Of a stretch of DNA of 64,000 nucleotides, positions 36,721-45,363 are shown piece after piece. The stretch is taken from positions 310,001 through 374,000 of the forward strand of contig NZ_SMBO01000001.1 of the NCBI RefSeq assembly GCF_004342985.1. The letters are read 5' to 3'. Origin of the DNA: Novosphingobium sp. PhB57. GTDB lineage: Bacteria; Pseudomonadota; Alphaproteobacteria; Sphingomonadales; Sphingomonadaceae. The notes under the pieces were generated by a model. The model searched no databases, had not been told where the DNA came from, and saw only the letters and a program-made list of their open reading frames with translations. The position numbers and the translations under genes are program-made. Each line of letters begins with the position of its first letter. The stretch's first letter is position 1.

Positions 36721-37905
36721 TCATTCTCCTGCTACGCACGCCTTCCGCTGCGAAACCCAGGCCAGGGCGTTCTTCACCATCGTGCGGTATTCCGCGGTAC
36801 TGTACGTTTCCGGACGGTGCCCGATCGCTGAGTAGAACATCCGGCCCTTGCCCAGGCACTTGCTCCAGGCGATCGGGTGGTCGCCCATGCGCAGGTCCTG
36901 CCCGCCCACGCCCTTGGGGGCGTAAGTGTTTTCGTCCAGAGTGGCCAGGACCGTGGCGCCGGCTTTGCGCGGATTGGTGGTGAACGAGTACCACTCGTCG
37001 TTCATCGTCCATTCCGCGGGAAGCCCCTTTGCGAGCGGTGAGGAAGGCGTTTCCAGCCGGACTTTCGCGTCCTGGAACTGGGGCGACATCGGATGGCCGG
37101 CGAAACGCGCGCCGATCAGGGTATCGGCGTACCAGTCCCAGAAATAGGCCGGATCCCCCGCTGAGCCATGGACGGCCAGGAAACCGCCGCCATTTTCGAG
37201 ATAGGCCTGCAGGGCTTTGCGCTGGGTGAGGGTGAGCACGTCGCCGCTGACGTTGTTCCAGATCACCGCGTCGAAATTGCGCAGGGTCTCGGCGCGGATG
37301 GCCCCGCCCTTTTCGGTGGAAGTCACGCTCCAGCCGTTCTCCCGCGCGAGGTCAACGAAGAGGGCATGCGCGGCTTCCACGCCGGGGGTATCCTTGAAGC
37401 CGTTGATCTTTTCGAAGATCAGCAGGCGCGGCGCCCTGGCTGCGGATTTGCCTTCTGCGGATTTCCTGGCGGCGGGAATCTCCAGACGGTCGTCGTCGTA
37501 GCGCGCGCAGCGGGCCTTGCGATCGGCGTCGGTGACCGCCAGCTTGCGCAATTCGCCGTCGGCGCGGTCCACCGCATCGGCGGGCATGCCGAAGAACCCG
37601 GCGGCCTTGCGCAAAGTGAGAATGGCGGCGAAGCTGGGCGTCTGGGTGCCCATGAAACGCGGCGGGGCACGGTCCAGCGCGGCACCCATGTCACGCGAGA
37701 CGATGGCTTTGGCCTCCGGGCTGAGCAGCAGGTCTATCAGCGGGGAATCCGCGGAGAACGGAGCATCGCGCAGCGGACAATCGAGCACGGCGGTGCCGGC
37801 CATCGTGGCTGGGGCAGGCCCTGCCATGGCCGAGACTGTAAATATCGACGCAGCAAAAAAGGAAGCGGCCAGCGCAGCGCAGGCTTTCAGGGTCCGTCTC
37901 ATCAT
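36721..37905 (-). CDS. secreted ThuA domain protein
   Basis: A 394-residue exported protein (signal peptide RRTLKACAALAASFFAASIF to AMA). An N-terminal ~150-residue region of unknown fold is followed by a ThuA-like class I amidotransferase-type domain: LLIFEKINGFKDTPGVEAAH, VIWNNVSGDVLTLTQRKALQ, NGGGFLAVHGSAGDPAYFWD, KGRMFYSAIGHRPETYSTAE. ThuA proteins are linked to sugar (trehalose) use, mostly without known reaction. The nearby aldose epimerase would fit a carbohydrate role. Confidence 0.88.
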   Translation of the reverse strand: MMRRTLKACAALAASFFAASIFTVSAMAGPAPATMAGTAVLDCPLRDAPFSADSPLIDLLLSPEAKAIVSRDMGAALDRAPPRFMGTQTPSFAAILTLRKAAGFFGMPADAVDRADGELRKLAVTDADRKARCARYDDDRLEIPAARKSAEGKSAARAPRLLIFEKINGFKDTPGVEAAHALFVDLARENGWSVTSTEKGGAIRAETLRNFDAVIWNNVSGDVLTLTQRKALQAYLENGGGFLAVHGSAGDPAYFWDWYADTLIGARFAGHPMSPQFQDAKVRLETPSSPLAKGLPAEWTMNDEWYSFTTNPRKAGATVLATLDENTYAPKGVGGQDLRMGDHPIAWSKCLGKGRMFYSAIGHRPETYSTAEYRTMVKNALAWVSQRKACVAGE

Positions 37906-37998
37906 GGTTTCCAGCTCTCCCGGTCTGGTCCGTCCTGCCTAAAGCAGGGCCATGATTTGGCAAGTGCCACGAAGAGACCGATAGATCCGTTTCCGCCG

Positions 37999-38895
37999 CT
38001 ATTCTCCGCGGTAGCGCAAGGCGTCCACCACCAGCCGGAACGCCGCCGAAGGCTGGCGGCGGCTGGGGTAATAGAGGTGGTAACCGGAGAAGGGCTGGCA
38101 CCATTCGTCCAGCAGCGGCACGAGGTGCCCGGATTCGATGTGCGGCCTGGCGTAGGTGTCCATCATCATGGCGATCCCCGCTCCGTCGAGCGCAGCGCGC
38201 AGGATCATCGCCATGCTGTCGAAGGTCAGCTGGCCGTCGACGCGAACGGTCAATTCGCGCCCGTCCTTCTCGAACTCCCAAGCATAGAGATTGCCGCGCG
38301 AGCGGAAGCGCAAGTTGATGCACTGATGGCCGGCGAGGTCGTGCGGCGTTTCGGGGATGCCGTGCCGTGCGACATAGTCCGGGGAGGCGACCGGAACCAG
38401 CCGCGCATGCGGGCCGATGCGGACGGCGATCATGTCGCGCGCGATGGATTCGCCCAGTCGTACACCGGCATCGAAGCGCTCGGCGACGATGTCCACGAAG
38501 CCTGCGTCGATATTCAGTTCCACGTTGATGTCGGGATAGAGCGGCAGGAATCCCCGTAGCGCCGGCCAGATCACCGAATTGGCCGCGTGTTCCGAGGCTG
38601 TCAGGCGGACGGTGCCGGCCGGCTTGTCGCGCAGCTCGCTTACCGTGGCCAGCCCCATCGCGATCTCGTCCATGGCGGGGCGCAGGGTGCCGAGCAGCCG
38701 CTCGCCCGCCTCGGTGGGGGATACCGCGCGGGTGGTGCGTGACAGCAGGCGCACGCCCAGTCGCGATTCCAGGCGGCGGATCGTATGGCTCAAGGCCGAT
38801 TGCGAGGACCCGAGCTTGGCGGCGGCGCGCGTGAAGCTGCCTTCGTCGGCGACGGCGATGAAAGCGGTGAGATCGGCGAGGTGTTCGCGTTGCAT
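37999..38895 (-). CDS. LysR-family transcriptional regulator
   Basis: A 298-residue regulator. Helix-turn-helix LTAFIAVADEGSFTRAAAKL, GSSQSALSHTIRRLE at the N-terminus; LysR substrate-binding domain after a linker. ATG 38895 gives the standard start MQREHLADL. Divergent from the efflux operon (249 bases), and a 13-base palindrome lies just upstream of its start. Targets and inducer unknown. Confidence 0.94.
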   Translation of the reverse strand: MQREHLADLTAFIAVADEGSFTRAAAKLGSSQSALSHTIRRLESRLGVRLLSRTTRAVSPTEAGERLLGTLRPAMDEIAMGLATVSELRDKPAGTVRLTASEHAANSVIWPALRGFLPLYPDINVELNIDAGFVDIVAERFDAGVRLGESIARDMIAVRIGPHARLVPVASPDYVARHGIPETPHDLAGHQCINLRFRSRGNLYAWEFEKDGRELTVRVDGQLTFDSMAMILRAALDGAGIAMMMDTYARPHIESGHLVPLLDEWCQPFSGYHLYYPSRRQPSAAFRLVVDALRYRGE

Positions 38896-38909
38896 TGATG
38901 AGCGCTTAT

Positions 38910-38922
38910 CATGACTGTCATG
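38910..38922. promoter_or_regulatory. palindromic operator candidate in front of the LysR gene
   Basis: CATGACTGTCATG is a perfect 13-base palindrome with outer arms AGCGC...GCGCT. It starts 15 bases before the LysR ATG, a position suited to auto-repression; it may also reach the divergent efflux promoter. Confidence 0.4.
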
Positions 38923-39144
38923 CGCTTGGCGACGGATAACGCACGGCCGCCGGGGATGGCGACAGCCGATGAAATTCCGTCGGAAAGCCGCGTCCCGTCG
39001 GAACGACGGTCGGGCTGCGGCGCCAGTGCCGATAGTCGGGAACCGCGGGCGATGACAAGACTTTGTAATTGCCGAAGCTTCTTCTTGACCTTTGTTCCCG
39101 AAACAGATCATCTTCGCCCTGGTCGAGGGATCACCTGGAGCCCG

Positions 39145-40626
39145 ATGATTTTGCGAGCTGGATTCGATCGTTTCCTAATCGTCCCGCTCGCGGCAAGCCT
39201 GCTTGCCTCTTGCGCGGTCGGTCCCGATTACAAGGTCCATGGCGCGCCGGAACTTGGCGTGCCGGACCAGTGGTCCGTGACGGCGCCCCCGCAGGCCGAA
39301 GACCTGACGCGCTGGTGGCGCAACTTCGACGATCCCATCCTGACGCAATTGGTGGAGCAGGCGGCCGCCGCCAATCTCGATCTCGAACAAGCTGTGGCGC
39401 GCCTGCGCCAGGCGCGGGAATCGCTGGTGGTGAGCCGGGCCGCGCTGTTTCCATCCGCGAGCGGATCGGCCGGTGTCAGCCGGACCGAGGCGCTGCGCGG
39501 CGGCGGCACCGTCATCACCCTGCCGGACGGCACGGTCACGCAGACCGGCGGCGGGGGTAGTTCCAGCTTCTCGCTCGGGCTGGATGCCAGCTATCAGCTC
39601 GACCTGTTCGGCGGCAATCGCCGGGCGGTGGAAGCCAGCAAGGCCCAGTTCGAAGCCTCCGGGTTCGACTATGCCACCACTCTGCTGACGGTGGAGAGCG
39701 AAGTGGCGCGCAATTATGTGCTGGCGCGTGCCTATCAGGCCCAGCTTGCCAATTCGCGGGCCAGCCTTGCCATTCAGGACGACAATCTGCAGATCGCCGG
39801 CTGGCGCGTCATAGCCGGACTGGTGTCCTCGCTCGACCAGGAACAGGCCCGCGCCAGCCGCGCGCAGACCGCGGCGGGCATTCCGCAGATCGAGCAGCAA
39901 TATAACGCCGCCGTCTCGCGCATCTCGGTGCTGACCGGGCAGGCGCCGGGGGCGGTGAAGCCGCTGCTGCAGACCGTCCAGCCGATCCCCAAGGGCCCCG
40001 GCCAGGTCGGCGCCGGCATTCCCGCCAACGTCCTGCGCCAGCGGCCCGACGTTCGTTCGGCGGAGCGCCAGCTTGCCGCCACCACCGCCCAGATCGGCGT
40101 CGCCAAGGCGCAGCTGCTGCCCCAGCTCAACATCAGCGGCAGTCTCGACACCAATGCGTCGAGTTTCAGCAGCTTGTTCGACACGATCACCGGCGGCCTG
40201 TTCGGCGGCATCAGCCAGGCGATCTTCAACGCCGGCCGGTTGAACGCACAAGTCCGCTCCAGCCGGGCGGCGGCGGACGGTGCCTTTGCCGCCTACCGTT
40301 CTTCGGTGCTGACGGCGCTGGAGGATATCGAGAACGCCGTGGTCGCCCTGAGATCGGCCGAGGAGCGGGAGCGGCAATTCGCCATCGCGCTCGATGCCTC
40401 GACCAATTCCGCCTTGCTGGCCCGTGCGCAGTATCGCAGCGGGCTGACCGACTTTACCACGCTCAACACGCAGGAAAGCGCGCTGATCTCCGCCCGCAAC
40501 GGGTTGGTGCAGGCGCATTCCGACCGGGCGACCGCCCTGATCGCGCTTTACGATGCGCTCGGCGGCGGCTGGGATCCGACATCCGACTACACCGTGCTGG
40601 CAACCGAGCCCCGGGGAACCAACTGA
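39145..40626 (+). CDS. NodT-family outer-membrane efflux lipoprotein
   Basis: A 493-residue TolC-like outer-membrane channel. Lipobox LLASCAVGPDY sets the start at ATG 39145 (GGAG upstream). WWRNFDDPILTQLVEQAAAA, then NLDLEQAVARLRQARE and RQRPDVRSAERQLAATTAQI are NodT hallmarks; two OEP repeats are visible. Two bases separate it from the adaptor gene, so it is the exit duct of the MacAB-type pump. Confidence 0.95.
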   Translation: MILRAGFDRFLIVPLAASLLASCAVGPDYKVHGAPELGVPDQWSVTAPPQAEDLTRWWRNFDDPILTQLVEQAAAANLDLEQAVARLRQARESLVVSRAALFPSASGSAGVSRTEALRGGGTVITLPDGTVTQTGGGGSSSFSLGLDASYQLDLFGGNRRAVEASKAQFEASGFDYATTLLTVESEVARNYVLARAYQAQLANSRASLAIQDDNLQIAGWRVIAGLVSSLDQEQARASRAQTAAGIPQIEQQYNAAVSRISVLTGQAPGAVKPLLQTVQPIPKGPGQVGAGIPANVLRQRPDVRSAERQLAATTAQIGVAKAQLLPQLNISGSLDTNASSFSSLFDTITGGLFGGISQAIFNAGRLNAQVRSSRAAADGAFAAYRSSVLTALEDIENAVVALRSAEERERQFAIALDASTNSALLARAQYRSGLTDFTTLNTQESALISARNGLVQAHSDRATALIALYDALGGGWDPTSDYTVLATEPRGTN

Positions 40627-40627
40627 G

Positions 40628-41959
40628 ATGGCCGACGAAAAACTCGACGAATTCCTGGGTGCGGAAAAGAAGCCGGTATGGCGCCGCAAATGGGTGTTCT
40701 GGACTGGCCTGGTGGTGCTCGTCCTGTTCTCGCTCCTGCTCGTGCGCTGCTTCGGGACGACCGAGAAACAGAACTACGCCACCACCAAGGCCGAGAAGGG
40801 GCGTCTCGTCACCAGCGTCTCGGCCACCGGCAAGTTGGCGCCGACCACGCAAGTGACGGTGGGCTCGCAGCTTTCCGGCCTCGTCGTGAAAGTGCTGGTG
40901 GACGTCAATGACCGGGTGAAGGCCGGGCAAGTGCTGGCCGAGATCGACCCCGAGCAGATCGAGGACCAGATTCGCCAGGGCCAGGCCCAGTTGAACGCCA
41001 ATCGCGCGCAAGTGGACCAGGCCAAGGCGACGCTGGCGGAATCGCAGGCCCAGCTGGCGCGGCTCGAGGAAGTCTCGCGCCTGTCCGGCGGGAAGGTGCC
41101 GTCGAAGACCGAGCTTCAGGCCGGACGCGCCGACATGCAGCGCGCTGCCGCAGCGGTGAAGACGGCGCAGGCCAATGTGGTGGCGGCCGAGGCCTCGCTG
41201 GCGCAGAACCAGACGCAGCGGGCGCGGGCGCGGATCATCTCGCCGGTATCGGGCGTGGTGCTGGCACGGCAGGTCGATCCCGGCCAGACCGTGGCCTCCT
41301 CGTTCAACACGCCGACCCTGTTCGTGATCGCCGAGGACCTCAGCGAGATGAAGCTGGAAGTGGCGATCGACGAGGCCGACGTCGGCACCGTGGCCGAGGG
41401 GCAGAGCGCCAATTTCACCGTGGACGCCTTCCCCGGCCAGACGTTCCCGGCGAAGATCACCCGGGTGGAAATCGCCTCCAACCTCACGGCATCTTCGGCC
41501 AGTTCCTCCAGCTCTTCCAGCAGTTCCACCACCAGCACGAGCGGTCAGGTGGTGTCCTATGCGGCCGATCTTTCCGTGGCCAACCCGGATTTCAAGCTGC
41601 GCCCGGGCATGACCGCCACGGCCGATATCGTCACTTCGGACAAGAAGGACGTCATGCTGATCCCGAACGCGGCTCTGTCCTATAGCCCGCAGGCGACCGG
41701 CAATGCCAAGAAGAAGGGCGGCGGCGTGACCGACGCGATCGGGTTCCGCCCGCCCCGCCGCGGCCAGCGCGCGGCCAAGAGCGCCACGCTCGACCGGGGG
41801 ACGCGCCAGACGATCTACGTGCTGACGGCCGAGGGCAAGCCGCAGGCGATCGAGATCGTCACCGGCAGCACCAATGGCCAGCAGACCGAAGTGGTTTCGG
41901 GCGATCTCAAGCCAGGCATGCCGGTCATCACCGGCGAGCTTGCCGGGACCGGGAGCTGA
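40628..41959 (+). CDS. MacA-like periplasmic adaptor (membrane fusion protein)
   Basis: A 443-residue adaptor joining the ABC transporter to the outer-membrane channel. One N-terminal transmembrane helix (WVFWTGLVVLVLFSLLLV), lipoyl half-motifs (VGSQLSGLVVKVLVDVNDRV; ARIISPVSGVVLARQVDPGQ), a coiled-coil hairpin (about residues 110-190), beta-barrel and membrane-proximal domains. A Ser-rich run (SSASSSSSSSSSTTSTS) is inserted in the beta-barrel region, probably a flexible loop. Followed by macB genes. Confidence 0.93.
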   Translation: MADEKLDEFLGAEKKPVWRRKWVFWTGLVVLVLFSLLLVRCFGTTEKQNYATTKAEKGRLVTSVSATGKLAPTTQVTVGSQLSGLVVKVLVDVNDRVKAGQVLAEIDPEQIEDQIRQGQAQLNANRAQVDQAKATLAESQAQLARLEEVSRLSGGKVPSKTELQAGRADMQRAAAAVKTAQANVVAAEASLAQNQTQRARARIISPVSGVVLARQVDPGQTVASSFNTPTLFVIAEDLSEMKLEVAIDEADVGTVAEGQSANFTVDAFPGQTFPAKITRVEIASNLTASSASSSSSSSSSTTSTSGQVVSYAADLSVANPDFKLRPGMTATADIVTSDKKDVMLIPNAALSYSPQATGNAKKKGGGVTDAIGFRPPRRGQRAAKSATLDRGTRQTIYVLTAEGKPQAIEIVTGSTNGQQTEVVSGDLKPGMPVITGELAGTGS

Positions 41960-41970
41960 GGGCAGGGCAC

Positions 41971-42747
41971 ATGGCCGGCAGCGCTCCCGTCGCCACCCCG
42001 ATCATCTCGCTGCGGGGGATCACCAAGGTGTTCGGCACCGGGGCCACCGCGTTCCGGGCGTTGAAAGGCGTCGACCTCGACATCGCGGCGGGAGACTTCG
42101 TGGCCGTCATGGGGCCGTCCGGTTCGGGCAAGTCGACGATGATGAACATTCTCGGCTGTCTCGACGTATCGACCACCGGCGAGTTCCTGTTCCATGGCCA
42201 TCACGTCGAGAGCCTCGACCGGGACCAGCGCGCCCTGCTGCGGCGCCGCTATCTGGGTTTTGTGTTCCAGGGCTTCAACCTCCTGGCGCGCACTTCCGCA
42301 CTGGAAAACGTCGAACTGCCGCTGCTCTACCGGGGCGATGTCAAGCAGGACCGCCGCAAGGAGGCCATGGCCGCGCTCGACAAAGTGGGGCTTGCCGACT
42401 GGGCGGGGCATACGCCGGGAGAGCTTTCCGGCGGGCAGCAGCAGCGCGTGGCGATCGCGCGCGCCATCGTCACCAATCCCGAGGTCCTGCTGGCCGATGA
42501 GCCGACCGGCAACCTCGACAGCCAGCGCTCGGTGGAGATCATGGAGTTCCTCTCGGTGCTCAACCGCGATTCCGGGATCACCGTGCTGATGGTCACCCAT
42601 GAGCCCGACATGGCCGAATATGCGCGGCGGATCGTCCACTTCAAGGACGGCCTGATCGACCGGATCGAGCAGGGGAACGGAGCGCCGGCGGCTGGGCTAT
42701 CGGCGGCCGGGCTATCGGCCGCAACACCCGATGGCGTGCCGGGCTGA
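41971..42747 (+). CDS. MacB-type ABC transporter ATP-binding protein
   Basis: A 258-residue ATPase of the LolD/MacB class. Walker A GPSGSGKST, Q-loop FVFQGFNLL, signature LSGGQQQR, Walker B VLLADEPTGNLD and H-loop VTHE are intact. The C-terminus has a duplicated AAGLS pentapeptide (about residues 240-250) beyond the ABC domain. ATPase and permease are separate genes here, unlike fused MacB of enterobacteria. Confidence 0.96.
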   Translation: MAGSAPVATPIISLRGITKVFGTGATAFRALKGVDLDIAAGDFVAVMGPSGSGKSTMMNILGCLDVSTTGEFLFHGHHVESLDRDQRALLRRRYLGFVFQGFNLLARTSALENVELPLLYRGDVKQDRRKEAMAALDKVGLADWAGHTPGELSGGQQQRVAIARAIVTNPEVLLADEPTGNLDSQRSVEIMEFLSVLNRDSGITVLMVTHEPDMAEYARRIVHFKDGLIDRIEQGNGAPAAGLSAAGLSAATPDGVPG

Positions 42748-43955
42748 TGCTGGGCACAATCTTCCTTCTCGCGCTGCGCTCGATCCGGCGGCACATGTTG
42801 CGCTCGCTGCTGACCATGCTGGGCATCGTCATCGGCGTGGGTGCGGTGGTCTCGATGGTGACCCTGGGCAAGGCGACGACGGCGGCGGTGACGCAGCAGA
42901 TCGCCGCGCTGGGCACGAACATTCTCCAGGTGCGTCCCGGCCAGGGCTTCGGCCGTGGTGGCGGCGGTCCTTCCCCGCGCGATTTCGACCCTTCGGATAT
43001 CGTGGCCATCCGCCAGCAGGTGGGCGGGGTCATGGCCGTGGCGCCGCAGGCTTCCTCCAGCGGAACCGCCATCTACGAAGGCGCGAACTGGTCCACCACG
43101 ATCAACGGGACGACCTCGGACTATTTCAAGATCCAGCCCTGGCCCTTGCAGGAAGGCCGCCTGTTCAACGAGGACGAGGAAACCGCCGGCAAGTCGGTGT
43201 GCATCATCGGCTCGACAGTGAGCACCAACCTGTTTCGGAATGCCGACCCGATCGGCAAGCGCTTCCGCATCGGCAACGTGTCCTGCGACGTGATCGGGCT
43301 GCTGACCACCAAGGGACAGGCCGGCTTCGGCGGCGACCAGGACGACATCGTCATCATGCCGATCAAGACGGTGCAGCGCCGTTTCCTGGGCACGACGTCC
43401 ATCCGCACGATCCTCGTCGGCGTCGATGACAACTATTCCACCGAGCAAGTCCAGCAGACCCTCACCAGGCTGCTGCGCGAGCGCCGCCACCTGACCGAAG
43501 GCAAGGACGACGATTTCAACATCTTCGACACCAAGCAGATTTCCGACACGCTGACTCAGACGACGACGATGCTCACTCAGATCGTTGCCGCCGTCGCTGC
43601 CATCAGCCTGGTCGTGGGCGGGATCGGCATCATGAACATCATGCTGGTCTCGGTGACCGAGCGCACGCGCGAGATCGGCATTCGCCTCGCGATCGGCGCG
43701 GTGGCCAACGAGGTGCTGCTGCAGTTCCTCGTGGAGGCGGTGGTGCTCTCCTGCCTCGGCGGAGTCATCGGTCTGCTGCTGGCACAGCTCGTGGTGGGCG
43801 TGGCCACGCCCCTGATGGGCCTGCCCTGGATATTCGATCCGGTCGTCAACCTGGGCGCCTTCGCGGTTTCGGCGGTGATCGGCGTGGTCTTCGGCTATTT
43901 CCCGGCGCAGCGCGCGGCCAGCCTCAACCCGATCGACGCACTTCGTCACGAATAA
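42747..43955 (+). CDS. MacB-type ABC transporter permease (FtsX domain)
   Basis: A 402-residue inner-membrane protein with one N-terminal helix (about 20-45), a periplasmic MacB-PCD domain and three C-terminal helices forming the FtsX domain (GGIGIMNIMLVSVTERTREI, then GIRLAIGA). Start codon overlaps the ATPase stop by one base. A Gly-rich segment (GFGRGGGGPSPRDFD) lies in the periplasmic part. Powers export of drugs, peptides or lipids; cargo unknown. Confidence 0.95.
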   Translation: MLGTIFLLALRSIRRHMLRSLLTMLGIVIGVGAVVSMVTLGKATTAAVTQQIAALGTNILQVRPGQGFGRGGGGPSPRDFDPSDIVAIRQQVGGVMAVAPQASSSGTAIYEGANWSTTINGTTSDYFKIQPWPLQEGRLFNEDEETAGKSVCIIGSTVSTNLFRNADPIGKRFRIGNVSCDVIGLLTTKGQAGFGGDQDDIVIMPIKTVQRRFLGTTSIRTILVGVDDNYSTEQVQQTLTRLLRERRHLTEGKDDDFNIFDTKQISDTLTQTTTMLTQIVAAVAAISLVVGGIGIMNIMLVSVTERTREIGIRLAIGAVANEVLLQFLVEAVVLSCLGGVIGLLLAQLVVGVATPLMGLPWIFDPVVNLGAFAVSAVIGVVFGYFPAQRAASLNPIDALRHE

Positions 43956-43967
43956 GGAGAGCGGCGT

Positions 43968-44732
43968 ATGGCCGGATTGCCGTTACGCGGACTGATCGTG
44001 GGCATGGCGAACGACCAGTCTCTGGCCTGGGGCTGCGCCGAGGCGCTGCGCGCGGACGGTGCGGAGCTGGCCGTGACCTTCCAGGGCGACAAGGCGCGGT
44101 CCCATGTCGAGCCGCTGGCACAGGCCCTTGGCGCGCCCATCTTCCTGCCGCTCGACGTGACCGCGCCGGAGCAGATGGAGGCGCTATTCACCGAGATCGC
44201 CGCCCGCTGGGGACGGCTGGACTTCCTGCTCCACTCGGTGGCCTTTGCGCCCAAGCAGGACCTGCACGGCCGGGTCGTGGACAGCTCGGTGGAGGGCTTC
44301 ACCAAGGCCATGGACGTGTCCTGCCACTCGCTGATCCGGCTTGCGCGCTTTGCCGAACCGCTCATGGCCGAAGGCGGCTCGATCCTGACGATGAGCTTCT
44401 ACGGTTCGGAGAAAGTCGTGCCCGGCTACGGCCTGATGGGGCCGGTAAAGGCGGCGCTGGAGGCCAGCGTGCGCTACCTGGCCGACGAACTGGGGCCGAC
44501 GGGCATTCGCGTCAATGCGCTGTCGACCGGGCCCGTCCGCACCCGTGCCGCGTCCGGCCTGTCGCATCTGGACGAACTGATCCGGCTGGCGGCGGAAAAG
44601 GCGCCGCTGCACCAGTTGGTGACGATCGAGCAGATCGGCCACATGGCGGCCTTTCTGCTCGGCCCGAAGGCCCGTTTCGTGACGGGCCAGACGATCTACG
44701 TCGACAGCGGCTACAACAGCGTAAGCGGTTAG
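43968..44732 (+). CDS. fabI: enoyl-ACP reductase (FabI-type)
   Basis: A 254-residue NADH-dependent SDR for the last step of fatty-acid elongation. GMANDQSLAWGCA is the FabI cofactor loop; catalytic Tyr154 and Lys161 (YGLMGPVK) keep the Y-x6-K spacing; VNALSTGPVRTRAASG is the substrate loop region. The position of E. coli Gly93 is Ala (HSVAFAP), and the residue before the usual Tyr146 region reads SFYG. Starts 12 bases after the efflux permease with AAGGAG, so it is co-transcribed with the pump. Could be a second, specialised FabI. Confidence 0.9.
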   Translation: MAGLPLRGLIVGMANDQSLAWGCAEALRADGAELAVTFQGDKARSHVEPLAQALGAPIFLPLDVTAPEQMEALFTEIAARWGRLDFLLHSVAFAPKQDLHGRVVDSSVEGFTKAMDVSCHSLIRLARFAEPLMAEGGSILTMSFYGSEKVVPGYGLMGPVKAALEASVRYLADELGPTGIRVNALSTGPVRTRAASGLSHLDELIRLAAEKAPLHQLVTIEQIGHMAAFLLGPKARFVTGQTIYVDSGYNSVSG

Positions 44733-44802
44733 GCGGCCTTTCGAGGATGCCGCGGCGGAACTGAAACAGTGAATTCGCGCGTCGTGGAATATCGCCCGGG
44801 TT

Positions 44803-44832
44803 CCGAATGCGCCGCGATCGCGGCGCATTCGG
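44803..44832. repeat. perfect 30-bp palindrome after fabI
   Basis: CCGAATGCGCCGCGA is followed directly by its exact complement TCGCGGCGCATTCGG. There is no T-run. The rest of the 44733-45013 gap shows no gene; it contains the promoter and leader of the GlsB gene. Confidence 0.85.
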
Positions 44833-45013
44833 TAGAAACGCCTATGTATCTGTTGACGTTTTGAACAGACGGGCGCAGCTTCCTGTCTGACGGGTTCAAG
44901 GTTCGGATAAGTCGCCGATTTCATTCTCTTGGGCCCGGTATTTAAGATCTTCGCAGTCATTTCTACAGAGCAGTTGTCCCCGCGCGTCGCGAGGAATTGG
45001 TCGGGAGAACGTC

Positions 45014-45277
45014 ATGGGCTGGATTATCGCATTGATCGTTGGCGGCATCGCCGGCTGGCTTGCCAGCCTGGTCATGAACCGCGATGCCTCGATGGGCATC
45101 TTCTGGAATATCGTTGTGGGCTGCGTGGGCTCGGTGATCGGCAACCTCATCGCCAACCAGTTCGGCATTGGTGGATCGGTGAAGGAATTCTCGATCGTGG
45201 GCCTCCTGGTCGCTTTCCTGGGGGCGGTGGTCCTTCTGGCAATAGTGAACCTGGTCCAGCGCGGCCGCGTGCGCTGA
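45014..45277 (+). CDS. GlsB/YeaQ/YmgE family stress membrane protein
   Basis: An 87-residue protein with three hydrophobic helices and glycine zippers (WIIALIVGGIAGWLASLVM, IVVGCVGSVIGNLIANQFG, IVGLLVAFLGAVVLLAIVNL). These features and length match the transglycosylase-associated/YeaQ family, induced by general stress in many bacteria. GGGAGAA precedes the ATG. Function unclear. Confidence 0.92.
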   Translation: MGWIIALIVGGIAGWLASLVMNRDASMGIFWNIVVGCVGSVIGNLIANQFGIGGSVKEFSIVGLLVAFLGAVVLLAIVNLVQRGRVR

Positions 45278-45284
45278 TCGAATG

Positions 45285-45320
45285 CCGACCTGCTCCGGGC
45301 CGCGGCGCGGAGCAGGTCGG
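45285..45320 (+). terminator. hairpin between glsB-type gene and L,D-transpeptidase gene
   Basis: CCGACCTGCTCCG (45285-45297) and CGGAGCAGGTCGG (45308-45320) pair perfectly over 13 bp around a GC-rich 10-base loop, eight bases after the stop. There is no T-run; it may be a processing or attenuation site. Confidence 0.55.
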
Positions 45321-45363
45321 CACCGGTCCGGGCGGCGCGAACTCATCTGCTACAGGGATTTCG

